This document shows positions 20,371-27,900 of a stretch of 30,612 bases of DNA, piece after piece (positions within the stretch are counted from its first letter, which is position 1; each line of letters begins with the position of its first letter). Below the pieces are notes generated by a model. The model worked only from the letters and a program-made list of their open reading frames with translations. It was not told the origin of the DNA and made no database searches. A program made the position numbers and the translations under genes. Source of the stretch: an uncultured Eubacteriales bacterium (GTDB lineage Bacteria; Bacillota; Clostridia; Oscillospirales; CAG-382). The DNA lies in contig URJL01000025.1 in assembly GCA_900548115.1 (NCBI GenBank), forward strand, positions 1-30,612, read 5' to 3'.

Positions 20371-20988
20371 CTAAAACATTTCAAAAAAGAAGCGAAGAAG
20401 CGGCTCGACCAAGGAAAAATCCATTCTTTCGGGGTGCCATTGCACCGCAAGAAGTTTCTCGCCGAAAAGCCCCTCGGGCGTTCCGTCGGCGTGGCGCTGC
20501 ATAAGAAAAAGCCCTGCCCCGATTCTCCCACACCCTTGATGATGCGCGCTGTTGACGGTCATGCGCTCTCCGAAAAGCCGACAGGCGGGTGTATCTTTTC
20601 GGTTTTCGACCGTATGAAAAAGATCGCCGCCGGGCGAGGAATGCGCACCGGCAGTCGGAAGATCCTGAACCAGTCTTCCGCCGAGAAACACGTTCAGCAC
20701 CTGCATTCCGCGGCATATGCCGAAGATCGGTTTTTCTTTCGCCGAATATCGGCTCAGCAAATCAAGCTCGTTTTCGTCCCGTGCGCGGTCGGGCGGAAAG
20801 CTCCCCCTGTTCTCTTCTCCGAAAAAGCGCGGATCTATGTCCCCGCCGCCGCAAAGGACAAGCCCGTCTCCGTCAAAGTTTTGCGGCAGATACGCCGCCT
20901 CAACACGGAATCCCGACGCCGAAAATAGGTTTACGTAACGATCGGGATTGCGGTTTGCGGTCGAGAGAATAAGCTTCGGCTTTGTCAT
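20371..20988 (-). CDS. Class I glutamine amidotransferase-like hydrolase (peptidase C26 family)
   Basis: The 205-residue protein has the C26 gamma-glutamyl hydrolase fold. VLCGGGDIDPRFFGEE (44-59) is the family's G-G-D-x-x-P motif. The nucleophile is C92 in FGICRGMQVLNVFLGG. NSAHHQG lies near 146-152, and the H185/E187 pair in VQWHPER completes the triad. Relatives hydrolyse gamma-glutamyl-GABA (PuuD) or other gamma-glutamyl amides. At 205 residues it is shorter than PuuD (about 250). The ATG at 20988 has AAGGA 6 bases upstream; the ATG at 20994 lies directly against it. It appears to be a single gene; TATAAC about 30-35 bases upstream could be a -10, without a clear -35. The substrate is unknown. 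Confidence 0.88.
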   Translation of the reverse strand: MTKPKLILSTANRNPDRYVNLFSASGFRVEAAYLPQNFDGDGLVLCGGGDIDPRFFGEENRGSFPPDRARDENELDLLSRYSAKEKPIFGICRGMQVLNVFLGGRLVQDLPTAGAHSSPGGDLFHTVENRKDTPACRLFGERMTVNSAHHQGCGRIGAGLFLMQRHADGTPEGLFGEKLLAVQWHPERMDFSLVEPLLRFFFEMF

Positions 20989-21043
20989 AAGCATTCCTTC
21001 TTCCGTCTTGGCAAGTTATACTGTATGCTTATGAGAAAACGGG

Positions 21044-21079
21044 CAAAAAAATGAAAGAAGCGGTCGCCCGCTTCTTTTT
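21044..21079 (-). terminator. Terminator of the liv operon
   Basis: AAAGAAGCGG (21054-21063) and CCGCTTCTTT (21068-21077) form a 10-bp stem with a 4-base loop; in minus direction CATTTTTTTG follows. It begins 11 bases after the livF stop. Confidence 0.88.
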
Positions 21080-21089
21080 CATTTCATTA

Positions 21090-21812
21090 TTATTCGCCGA
21101 GATAAGCTTTTTTGACCTGTTCGTCATTGATCAGCTCGGCGGCGTTGCCCTCGAGCGAGATCGAGCCGGTCTCCAATACATAGGCGCGGTCGGCAATGGA
21201 AAGCGCTTTCTTTGCGTTCTGCTCGACCAAAAGAACGGTTGTGCCGTCGCGCGAAACTTCCTTGATGATCTGGAAAATCTCGGTAACAAGCAGCGGCGAA
21301 AGACCCATGGACGGCTCATCCATCAGGATGAGCTTCGGGTTCGACATAAGAGCACGCCCCATGGCGAGCATCTGCTGTTCGCCGCCCGAAAGAGTGCCCG
21401 ACACCTGCTTTTTGCGCTCCTCCAAACGGGGAAAATGCTTGTACACATAGCGGAGATTTTCTTCGATCTGCGCCTTATTTTTCACGGTATAAGCGCCGAG
21501 CTTTAAGTTGTCGTAAACCGAAAGCTGCTGGAAAATGCGGCGTCCTTCGGGAACATGCGCCATACCGAGCGGTAAGATTTTATGCGCCGGCATGGTCGTA
21601 AGCTCGTGACCGTCGTACACGATCGAGCCGCTTTTGGCGGGGACAAGACCCGTTATCGTATGCAGCATGGTCGTCTTTCCGGCGCCGTTCGCACCGATAA
21701 GGGCAACGACCTCGCCTTTGTTAACGTGCAACGAAACGCCCTTGAGCGCACGGATTACACCGTAATATACCTCGACGTCGCGGACATCGAGAAGCACTTC
21801 GTTTGTTTTCAT
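21090..21812 (-). CDS. livF: Branched-chain amino acid ABC transporter ATP-binding protein LivF
   Basis: LivF is one of the two ATPases of the high-affinity Leu/Ile/Val importer. The 240-residue product has Walker A GANGAGKTT (~residues 40-48), the Q-loop region GMAHVPEGRRIFQQLSVYDNL typical of LivF, signature LSGGEQQMLAMGRAL, Walker B LILMDEPSMGLSP and the switch histidine position in LLVEQN, where LivF proteins carry VEQN rather than EHD. The ATG at 21812 has GGGAGG 10 bases upstream. It is the last gene of the five-gene liv operon and is followed at once by a terminator. Confidence 0.97.
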   Translation of the reverse strand: MKTNEVLLDVRDVEVYYGVIRALKGVSLHVNKGEVVALIGANGAGKTTMLHTITGLVPAKSGSIVYDGHELTTMPAHKILPLGMAHVPEGRRIFQQLSVYDNLKLGAYTVKNKAQIEENLRYVYKHFPRLEERKKQVSGTLSGGEQQMLAMGRALMSNPKLILMDEPSMGLSPLLVTEIFQIIKEVSRDGTTVLLVEQNAKKALSIADRAYVLETGSISLEGNAAELINDEQVKKAYLGE

Positions 21813-21829
21813 ACTATGCCGCCCTCCCT

Positions 21830-22600
21830 TTAGTCGCCGAGATACGCTTTGATTACTTCGGGGGAATTGAGAACCACCGACGGCGTACCGCTCATCAGTT
21901 CTTTTCCGAAGTTCAAAACCGTAAGTTCTTCACAAATACCCGCAACAAGCTTCATATCGTGCTCGATGAGGAGGATTGTCATGTCAAATTCTTCTTTGAT
22001 GAAACGAATCGTCTCCATCAGCTCTTCGGTCTCGTTCGGGTTCATGCCCGCCGCCGGCTCATCGAGAAGCAAAAGCTTCGGATTGGTCGCCAAAGCACGG
22101 GCGATCTCCAGTTTTCTCTGCTTTCCGTACGGAAGGTTGCACGCAAGCGTATTGCGCTCGTTTTCCAGTCCGAAAATCCTCAGAAGCTCTTTGGCGCGGG
22201 TGCGCATCGCTTCGTCGTTTTCATAAAACCGCGGGAGACGCAGCATACTCGTAAGCGCACTGCAATGGAATTCGGGACGGTTGTGCAGTCCGACCATAAC
22301 GTTGCGGACGACCGTCATGTTGTTGAACAGGCGGATGTTCTGGAAGGTACGCGCGATTCCCTTGCGGTTGATCGCCTCCTGTCCCTTTCCCGTCAAATCC
22401 TCGCCGTCCAGATAAAACTTTCCGGTCGTGGGCTGATAGACACCGGTCAGCATATTGAAGATCGTCGTCTTTCCGGCGCCGTTCGGTCCGATCAGACCGT
22501 AAAGCTGTTTTTTGCGGATGGAAATGTTGACATCCTGTGCCGCTTTAAGACCGCCGAAGGAAATACCGAGGTTTTCGGTTTTCAGCATGATATCGCTCAT
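21830..22600 (-). CDS. livG: Branched-chain amino acid ABC transporter ATP-binding protein LivG
   Basis: The second ATPase of the transporter, 256 residues. Visible are the LivG-type start MSDIMLKTENLGISFGGLKA, Walker A GPNGAGKTT, ARTFQNIRLFNNMTVVRNVMVG around the Q-loop, the signature variant NLPYGKQRKLEIARAL (LivG proteins have LPYG instead of LSGG), Walker B LLLLDEPAAGMNP and switch LLIEHDM. Two ATGs are possible: 22606 overlaps the livM stop but is only 3 bases from GGGAGG; 22600 is 9 bases away and gives the normal start, so it is preferred. It partners LivF below the LivH-LivM permease. Confidence 0.97.
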   Translation of the reverse strand: MSDIMLKTENLGISFGGLKAAQDVNISIRKKQLYGLIGPNGAGKTTIFNMLTGVYQPTTGKFYLDGEDLTGKGQEAINRKGIARTFQNIRLFNNMTVVRNVMVGLHNRPEFHCSALTSMLRLPRFYENDEAMRTRAKELLRIFGLENERNTLACNLPYGKQRKLEIARALATNPKLLLLDEPAAGMNPNETEELMETIRFIKEEFDMTILLIEHDMKLVAGICEELTVLNFGKELMSGTPSVVLNSPEVIKAYLGD

Positions 22601-22602
22601 CT

Positions 22603-23781
22603 TCATTTGCCTCCCTTCGGTTTGCTTCCGGGCTTATCGGGTGTGCTCGAAATGTTGGTAATGTCGGTGGACAAAAGCGCGTCCATATCAATCTTGGTGG
22701 GAACGCGATCCCATGCCGCCTCATCCTCCTTTACCTTGGAGGGGTCATACTTCTTCGGCTTGCGGTGAACCTTGGCAAAGAGATTCTTAAGGCTCAGCTT
22801 TTCACGCAAGCTCTGAAGCGCCGGGGCGTTGCCGAAAATGACCATGACGATCAAAACCAGCGCATAAACGAGGTAACGCAGTGCCGCAAGGTTGCCCGAA
22901 AGGGTATTTTGCAGCATGAAGTTGATACAGGGGATGACCGCCGCGGCGATGATCGAACCGGTGATGCTGCCCATTCCTCCGAGCACGACCATGACCAAAA
23001 TCTCGATCGAGTAGTTGTACGAGAAGAAGGTGTAGAGCACCGGCGTGGAATAATGACTGTAAATTACGCCCGCAACGCCGGCAAAGAAAGCGGCGATGAT
23101 GAAGACGAACAGCTTATAGAACGTAACGTTGATACCCATTGCTTTTGCGGCGATCTCGTTATCGCGGATCGCCGTTACGGCTCTGCCGTGCTTGCTTCGG
23201 ATAAGGTTCTGAAGCAAAAACAGCATGATCAGCGTCATGACAAAGGTGACGATAAAAAGAGTCGGTCTTTTGCGAGTGTCGTATTTGATTGACGCGGTGG
23301 CAAGACCCATTGCTTTGCCGAACCACGGAACGTTTTTGAAAATATTGCGGACGATCTCGCCGAACGCAAGCGTTACAATGGCAAGATAGTCGCCTTTCAG
23401 ACGCAGAGACGGAAGACCGATAACAAAACCGAACACAGCGGCAACAAGACCGCCGATCAGCATGGAGAGAATCAGCACCGCAAGCTTTGAGGGGATGACC
23501 TCATGAAGCTTGATGGCAAAGAAGCCGCCGATATACGCACCGACACACATAAAGCCCGCATGTCCGAGGCTCAGCTCGCCGAGAAAACCGACGATGAGGT
23601 TCAAGGACACGGCAAGAATAATGCTGAAGCCGATCTGAGTAAACAGCGTTGCGATCGAGGGACGAAGCGTTCCCATGGAAAGCATGATCACACCCGCCGC
23701 AAGCATAGCGAGTACGAGATAATAATTAATGGCGTACTTTAAGCGGAAATCGCCCTTTGCCGATTTGAAATAATGTCCCAT
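22603..23781 (-). CDS. livM: Branched-chain amino acid ABC transporter permease LivM
   Basis: This inner-membrane permease subunit, 392 residues, has about nine hydrophobic segments. The family signatures are AVSLNLIVGFLGELSLGHAGFMCVGAY, the FIGLPSLRLKGDYLAIVTLAFGEIVRNI-type loop, and SKHGRAVTAIRDNEIAAKAMGIN, the EAA-like coupling segment that contacts the ATPases. A soluble tail of ~65 residues after the last helix (LREKLSLKNLF...SSTPDKPGSKPKGGK) is longer than in most LivM proteins. The ATG at 23781 has AAGG 7 bases upstream; a GTG at 23787 overlapping the livH stop is less well placed. It is coupled to livH and livG with virtually no gaps. Confidence 0.96.
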   Translation of the reverse strand: MGHYFKSAKGDFRLKYAINYYLVLAMLAAGVIMLSMGTLRPSIATLFTQIGFSIILAVSLNLIVGFLGELSLGHAGFMCVGAYIGGFFAIKLHEVIPSKLAVLILSMLIGGLVAAVFGFVIGLPSLRLKGDYLAIVTLAFGEIVRNIFKNVPWFGKAMGLATASIKYDTRKRPTLFIVTFVMTLIMLFLLQNLIRSKHGRAVTAIRDNEIAAKAMGINVTFYKLFVFIIAAFFAGVAGVIYSHYSTPVLYTFFSYNYSIEILVMVVLGGMGSITGSIIAAAVIPCINFMLQNTLSGNLAALRYLVYALVLIVMVIFGNAPALQSLREKLSLKNLFAKVHRKPKKYDPSKVKEDEAAWDRVPTKIDMDALLSTDITNISSTPDKPGSKPKGGK

Positions 23782-23783
23782 AC

Positions 23784-24650
23784 TCACACCTTCTCTCTGG
23801 TCGTCTTGCCGAGGAAGCCGGTCGGCTTTACAAGCAAGATCAGAATCAAAAGACTGAATTCAATCGCCGTTGTATAGGCGGAAATTGCGGGGATACTGAG
23901 CGCAAGCTTTTCAATCACGCCGAGCAGGATACCGCCGAGCATCGCACCCGGAATCGATCCGATACCGCCGATGACCGCCGCGGTAAATGCCTTAATGCCG
24001 GGCATAGCGCCGAGGGTCGGCTCCGCATTCGGAATCTGCAAAAGATAAAACATACCCGCACAGGCGGCAAGTGCCGAGCCGATGGCAAAGGTCGTCGTGA
24101 TGATTCGGTTTACGTTAATACCCATAAGCGTCGCCGCACCGCGGTCCTCAGATACGGCAAGCATGGCGCTTCCCGTGCGGGTCGTATTGATAAACATGGT
24201 AAGCGCCACCATGATGACCGCGCCGATCACAAGCGTTACGACTGAGCCCGTCGGAATGCCGTGTTCCTTCAAGAAGGGAATATCGGGGATCTTCCAGCCG
24301 GATACGGGACGGGACTTGGATTCGAATACAAGCTGAGCGATACTCTGCAATAGGTAGCTGACGCCGATTGCCGTAATCAGTACGGCAAGAGGCGATGCGC
24401 CGCGCAAAGGCTTATAGGCAAGTTTTTCGATCAAAATACCGAGCAGTGTGCAGATCACAATTGAAAGAACGGCGGCAAGCAATGGACTTCCCGACGTCGA
24501 CATTGTGACAAGGATCGCATACGCGCCGACCATGATGATGTCGCCGTGTGCAAAATTCAGCATTTTGGCGATACCGTAAACCATGGTGTAGCCCAGCGCG
24601 ATTAAGGCATAGATACTGCCGAGGCTGAGTCCGTCAATCAATGTATTCAT
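23784..24650 (-). CDS. livH: Branched-chain amino acid ABC transporter permease LivH
   Basis: The other permease subunit, 288 residues with about eight membrane segments. The start MNTLIDGLSLGSIYALIALGYTMVYGIAKMLNFAHGDIIMVGAYA is the classical LivH N-terminus, and TGSAMLAVSEDRGAATLMGINVNRII is the coupling loop. GGIGSIPGAMLGGILLGVIE near the C-terminus is also a family hallmark. It follows the binding-protein gene by 108 bases that contain a strong hairpin, and its stop overlaps the region of the livM start, implying translational coupling with livM. Confidence 0.97.
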   Translation of the reverse strand: MNTLIDGLSLGSIYALIALGYTMVYGIAKMLNFAHGDIIMVGAYAILVTMSTSGSPLLAAVLSIVICTLLGILIEKLAYKPLRGASPLAVLITAIGVSYLLQSIAQLVFESKSRPVSGWKIPDIPFLKEHGIPTGSVVTLVIGAVIMVALTMFINTTRTGSAMLAVSEDRGAATLMGINVNRIITTTFAIGSALAACAGMFYLLQIPNAEPTLGAMPGIKAFTAAVIGGIGSIPGAMLGGILLGVIEKLALSIPAISAYTTAIEFSLLILILLVKPTGFLGKTTREKV

Positions 24651-24673
24651 AAAAACGCTCCCATATAGTTATA

Positions 24674-24703
24674 GTTGGGCACAAAGAACCCCTTGTGCCC
24701 AAC
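24674..24703 (-). terminator. Perfect 11-bp hairpin between binding protein and permease genes
   Basis: GTTGGGCACAA (24674-24684) and TTGTGCCCAAC (24693-24703) form a perfect 11-bp stem with an 8-base loop. In minus direction TATAACTATA follows, not a T-run, so full termination is unlikely. It more likely protects the binding-protein mRNA end or gives partial attenuation, raising binding protein over permease. Confidence 0.7.
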
Positions 24704-24758
24704 CGGATAAACATACTATTTGTTTGAATCTCCGAGCTTGGCGAAGACCCTTTTTATC

Positions 24759-25919
24759 TTACTTGTTGAGAGTAACGATAACGGGTACCTTATTGCAAGC
24801 GCCGGAGGCATCCCACGTCATTGTGCCGGTTGCGCCGGTGTAAGTGAAAGAAGAATCGGTAATAGCCGCGACAACCTTATCGCAAAGAGTCGAGGGATCT
24901 ATGGTAACGTCGTCGACGCCGGCCGCCTTCATGGCCTCGAGGATAATGTTGACGGCATCGTAAGCGTCGGCCGCGAATTGATCGGGAGCCTTACCGTACT
25001 TTGCCTTGTACGCATCAACGAATTCCTTCGTTGCAGTATCGGTGCTGTTGACATCAAAAGGTGTGATGTACTGAATCTCGTTGGTTACGGTAGCGTCGAT
25101 CTGATCGGCAACGCCGTCGAGACCGTCACAGCCGAACAGAAGAGCCTCGGAGCCCTTTGCGGAAACCGCCTTGGCAACAAGTCCCGCTTCAGTGTAGTAG
25201 AAGGGAAGGAAGATTACGTCGCAATCTTTAAGAGCTTCTGCCTGAGTGGAGAAGTCCTTCTTATTTTCTGCGTCGAAGGTCTGGGTTTCGAACTTAAGAC
25301 CGAGGGTTTCCATTTCGCCCTTGAAGGCTTCATAGATACCGCTGGAATACGGATCGCTGGTGTCGTAGATGGCACCGATCTTTTCGTAGCCTCTGTCCTT
25401 GAATTCCTTGGCTGCCAAAATGCCCTGGTCGGGGTCGCCGAAGCAAACGCGGAACGCGTTGGTCTTACCTTCGATTACGTTTGCCGCCGATGCGGAAGGC
25501 GTAATGAAGAAGAGGTTGTCGGCTGCTGCCTTCTCGGCGAAGGAAGCACACGAACCGGACGTGGTGGAGCCGATGGAGATCTGCATACCGGCTTCGTAAA
25601 GCATGTCGTAGCCCGACTGAGCGTCGGCTGCGGCTGCCTTATCGTCCTTCATATCGAACTTAAAGGTCTTACCGTTCAAGCCGCCGTTTTCATTGATCTT
25701 GTCAATAGCTAGCTGTGCGCCTTCCTGAACCGAAATGCCGTAGCTGGATGCATCGCCGGTCAGAGGACCTGTGCCGCCGATGAAATATTCGGTGTTGTCA
25801 GAAGCATAATTGTCGCCGTCTGCGTTGCTCTTTCCGTCGTCGTTCGTGCCGTTTTTCGCACAAGCCGCGAGAGAAAGTGCCATTGCTGCCGCGAGGAGCA
25901 GTGTAAGAGCCTTTTTCAT
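24759..25919 (-). CDS. livJ: Branched-chain amino acid ABC transporter substrate-binding lipoprotein
   Basis: This extracytoplasmic binding protein of 386 residues begins MKKALTLLLAAAMALSLAAC, a lipoprotein signal with lipobox LAAC and lipidated C20. An acidic, Asn/Asp/Gly-rich linker (~21-45) follows. The mature part is a type I periplasmic-binding fold: FIGGTGPLTGDASSYGISVQEGAQLAIDKINENGG near its start, IGSTTSGSCASFAEKAA, and RGYEKIGAIYDTSDPYSSGIYEAFKGE, all typical of Leu/Ile/Val-binding proteins. The ATG at 25919 has GGAGG 8 bases upstream; the longer open frame upstream covers the promoter and is rejected. It is first in the liv operon. The exact ligand could be any branched-chain or related hydrophobic amino acid. 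Confidence 0.95.
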   Translation of the reverse strand: MKKALTLLLAAAMALSLAACAKNGTNDDGKSNADGDNYASDNTEYFIGGTGPLTGDASSYGISVQEGAQLAIDKINENGGLNGKTFKFDMKDDKAAAADAQSGYDMLYEAGMQISIGSTTSGSCASFAEKAAADNLFFITPSASAANVIEGKTNAFRVCFGDPDQGILAAKEFKDRGYEKIGAIYDTSDPYSSGIYEAFKGEMETLGLKFETQTFDAENKKDFSTQAEALKDCDVIFLPFYYTEAGLVAKAVSAKGSEALLFGCDGLDGVADQIDATVTNEIQYITPFDVNSTDTATKEFVDAYKAKYGKAPDQFAADAYDAVNIILEAMKAAGVDDVTIDPSTLCDKVVAAITDSSFTYTGATGTMTWDASGACNKVPVIVTLNK

Positions 25920-25960
25920 ACGTATTACCTCCGTGTTTATTGACGCGGTGCGTCTGAATT

Positions 25961-25976
25961 GTACCGTCACCGGTAC
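25961..25976 (-). promoter_or_regulatory. Small palindrome in the liv leader
   Basis: GTACCG (25961-25966) and CGGTAC (25971-25976) are inverted copies around TCAC, 10 bases downstream of the -10 box. It is at the start of the transcript and may be an operator or a 5' hairpin. No known regulator consensus is recognised. Confidence 0.4.
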
Positions 25977-25986
25977 TATACGCATA

Positions 25987-26015
25987 ATAATACACACTTT
26001 ATGATGTTTTGTCAA
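25987..26015 (-). promoter_or_regulatory. Promoter of the liv operon
   Basis: On the minus strand TTGACA (26010-26015), 17 bases, TATTAT (25987-25992). One mismatch to consensus. It lies about 67 bases before the livJ start. Confidence 0.88.
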
Positions 26016-26163
26016 GCGTTTTATGCAAAAATAAACGATTTATACAGAAAAATGCGGGGTGTTTTTTTCGGTTTTTGTTGAATTTACACGCGAAGAAAGC
26101 TTCGAAAAAGAATTTTTTGACATATCGGGGATAAATCGGCTTAAAATCGCTCTCTTTTCGGGC
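26016..26163. other. Intergenic stretch between spoIIIA terminator and liv promoter, no gene seen
   Basis: This A/T-rich stretch contains only short frames without ribosome binding sites. A TTGACA on the plus strand at 26117-26122 has no convincing -10 and no gene downstream. Confidence 0.6.
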
Positions 26164-26193
26164 AAAAAAAGCGGCGGAAATGTCTCCCGCCGC
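26164..26193 (-). terminator. Terminator of the spoIIIA operon
   Basis: GCGGCGG (26171-26177) and CCGCCGC (26187-26193) form a 7-bp GC stem; in minus direction a run of seven T (26164-26170) follows. It is 37 bases after the spoIIIAH stop. Confidence 0.88.
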
Positions 26194-26229
26194 CGCAAAA
26201 AGCACCGATTGTTCGCGTCTTTACGATTT

Positions 26230-26820
26230 TCATTTGGTTTTTTCGATAATTTTGACATTTTCCGCCGGGATCGAAAGCTCGTTCATGACGATCTCGCGGA
26301 TCTGCGCCACCTCATAGGTTAAAAGCCCGCTCGTTTTTACAATGACGTTCGCCTCATCGCCGCTCACGACGGCGATACAGTCCTCAAAGCCCTTGGCTTT
26401 GATCAGCGTTTCGATATTGGTCTCGGACTCGATCGCCGACGCAATGGCAGTCATGTCGGAAAGTGCTTTGTTTTTGGCGTCGGGCATACTCTCGGAGCTG
26501 TCGACCACCGTCTGTAAAAGCTCAAGACTCTCGTCACGGCTTCGTCTGCGCTCGAGCGCCGCCGAGGTAAAATAACCCGCATCCGCCTCGCCGCTTCCCG
26601 CCGAAACATTTTCGGCGTTTCCGTCCTGTGCGCCGACATAGGTCGCCTCGCCCAGGATTTTGACATTTTCTCCCGTCACGGCGGAATTGAAAAGATATCC
26701 GCCCGTGTCCACGTCTTTTTTGCGGTTGTAATTCCAGTCGGCATAAACCGAAACGCCCACCACCGCCGCACAGGCGACCAAGATCAGCGACCGCGTCATT
26801 CTCAGTTTCTTTTTTTCCAT
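26230..26820 (-). CDS. spoIIIAH: Stage III sporulation protein SpoIIIAH
   Basis: SpoIIIAH spans the mother-cell membrane and pairs with forespore SpoIIQ across the intermembrane space, forming the feeding-tube channel. The 196-residue product has a basic start, one membrane helix (MTRSLILVACAAVVGVSVYAD, ~8-28), a variable linker, then the YscJ/FliF-like ring-building domain from ~90 (RRRSRDESLELLQTVVDSSES, then ETLIKAKGFEDCIAVVSGDEANVIVKTSGL). GGGAGG sits 8 bases before the ATG inside the end of spoIIIAG. It is the last gene of the operon, before the terminator. Confidence 0.95.
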   Translation of the reverse strand: MEKKKLRMTRSLILVACAAVVGVSVYADWNYNRKKDVDTGGYLFNSAVTGENVKILGEATYVGAQDGNAENVSAGSGEADAGYFTSAALERRRSRDESLELLQTVVDSSESMPDAKNKALSDMTAIASAIESETNIETLIKAKGFEDCIAVVSGDEANVIVKTSGLLTYEVAQIREIVMNELSIPAENVKIIEKTK

Positions 26821-26821
26821 A

Positions 26822-27349
26822 TCAGTTTCCTCCCGTTACATATATTTTGGTCTCCGGCACATTCAGCGCCGTTGAGGCAAGCAGCACGATCTTCTTTTTC
26901 GTTCCTTCCTCTTCCCCGCCGCGACAGACAATGACCGCGCCCTTTACTTTCGGCGTCAGCCTTTTGACCGTCACGGCTTGTTTTCCGTCGGTGCCGCTTC
27001 CCGTAAGCACCAGCTGTTTTTCGCTTTTCCGATCGGTCGTGTCCCCCGTCGTCGCCTCGTTCACGCTTGCGTCGCTTGCGTAAACGTTTTCGTAGGTTCC
27101 CTCGAGCGTCACAAATACCTCTGCCGTTTCGTCGCCCGTCGCGCTCTTTACCGTGCGGCAAAGCCCCTCCTCCAAAAAGGCGGCGTATTTCCGCAGCTCG
27201 TCAAAGCAAGCCTCCGACGAAGAGGGCGCGCGGGTATCCTTTTCGCTTTTCGGCAAGCTCAAAAGGACCGTGCCCGCCAGCAAAAGGCACAGAAGCAAAA
27301 GCTTTGTTTTGTCCTTTTCTTCCCTGAACCAATCGGCAATCTTTTTCAT
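26822..27349 (-). CDS. spoIIIAG: Stage III sporulation protein SpoIIIAG
   Basis: SpoIIIAG forms a large ring in the engulfment channel. The 175-residue product has a short cytoplasmic N-terminus with EEKDKTK, one membrane helix (LLLLCLLLAGTVLLSLP, ~17-33) and an extracytoplasmic domain. The family pattern LRKYAAFLEEGLCRTVKSATGDETAEVFVTLEGTYENVYA is followed by the inserted beta-rich segment and VKRLTPKVKGAVIVCRGGEEEGTKKKIVLLASTALNVPETKIYV, the ring-building motif. Its stop is one base from the spoIIIAH start. The ribosome binding site is weak, so expression may depend on coupling to spoIIIAF. Confidence 0.94.
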   Translation of the reverse strand: MKKIADWFREEKDKTKLLLLCLLLAGTVLLSLPKSEKDTRAPSSSEACFDELRKYAAFLEEGLCRTVKSATGDETAEVFVTLEGTYENVYASDASVNEATTGDTTDRKSEKQLVLTGSGTDGKQAVTVKRLTPKVKGAVIVCRGGEEEGTKKKIVLLASTALNVPETKIYVTGGN

Positions 27350-27364
27350 TTTTCCATACCGCCT

Positions 27365-27856
27365 TCATCCTTCCGTTTCGTCGGGCAAAAGGATCGTCGG
27401 GCGAACCCCGATCCACTCTTCCACCGACGAAATAAGCTCCTCCGAGCGTTTTTCGGTCACGATGCACACCGATTTTACCGTCACCTCGGTCGTCTCTGCA
27501 TTTTGTTCTTTGTTCAATTGTATGTCGACCGAGCGGGGCATTATGCCTGTTTTTTCAAAGATGCGCGCTCCGAGCGAATCGCAAAGCGAACGGCGCGCGT
27601 GCTCGATGACATAATCGTCGTACTTTTCCCGCAGCTCGGAAAATTCCTCTTCGGAAAAATCGGGCAGTGAAAGTGCGGGCAGGCTCGGCGAGCGGAAAAA
27701 GCGCAGAAGCGGCGTCATCGCCGCGGCGACAATGCAAAGCATAAAAACGAATTTTACATACCGCGCAAGACTTTCGTTTTGTTTCCCGTCGAAAAGAAAG
27801 CCCGCGACCCCCGCCGCCATGCCCGCGCAAAGAATCGTAAAAAAGTATTCTTTCAT
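27365..27856 (-). CDS. spoIIIAF: Stage III sporulation protein SpoIIIAF
   Basis: This 163-residue membrane protein of the engulfment-channel complex has two N-terminal helices (residues ~4-20 and ~33-52) and a soluble C-terminal domain of the ring-building type (SEEEFSELREKYDDYVIEHARRSLCDSLGARI, then MPRSVDIQLNKEQNAETTEVTVKSVCIV). Overall order and length fit SpoIIIAF, though sequence conservation in this subunit is always low. No strong Shine-Dalgarno is visible before the ATG at 27856; the upstream leader is purine-rich (GGAAGAGTGGGAAGAGTGAG). It starts 44 bases after spoIIIAE. Confidence 0.9.
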   Translation of the reverse strand: MKEYFFTILCAGMAAGVAGFLFDGKQNESLARYVKFVFMLCIVAAAMTPLLRFFRSPSLPALSLPDFSEEEFSELREKYDDYVIEHARRSLCDSLGARIFEKTGIMPRSVDIQLNKEQNAETTEVTVKSVCIVTEKRSEELISSVEEWIGVRPTILLPDETEG

Positions 27857-27900
27857 TTTCTTCTCACTCTTCCCACTCTTCCCGTTTTCCGCTTATTCTC

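Noticed and set aside
25920..26015. N-terminal extension of the liv binding protein to 26015
   Set aside because: It would start inside the -35 box and precede the lipoprotein signal; MKKALTLLL at 25919 is the true start.
26117..26150. TTGACA on the plus strand suggesting a rightward promoter
   Set aside because: No good -10 at 16-18 bases and no plus-strand gene downstream.
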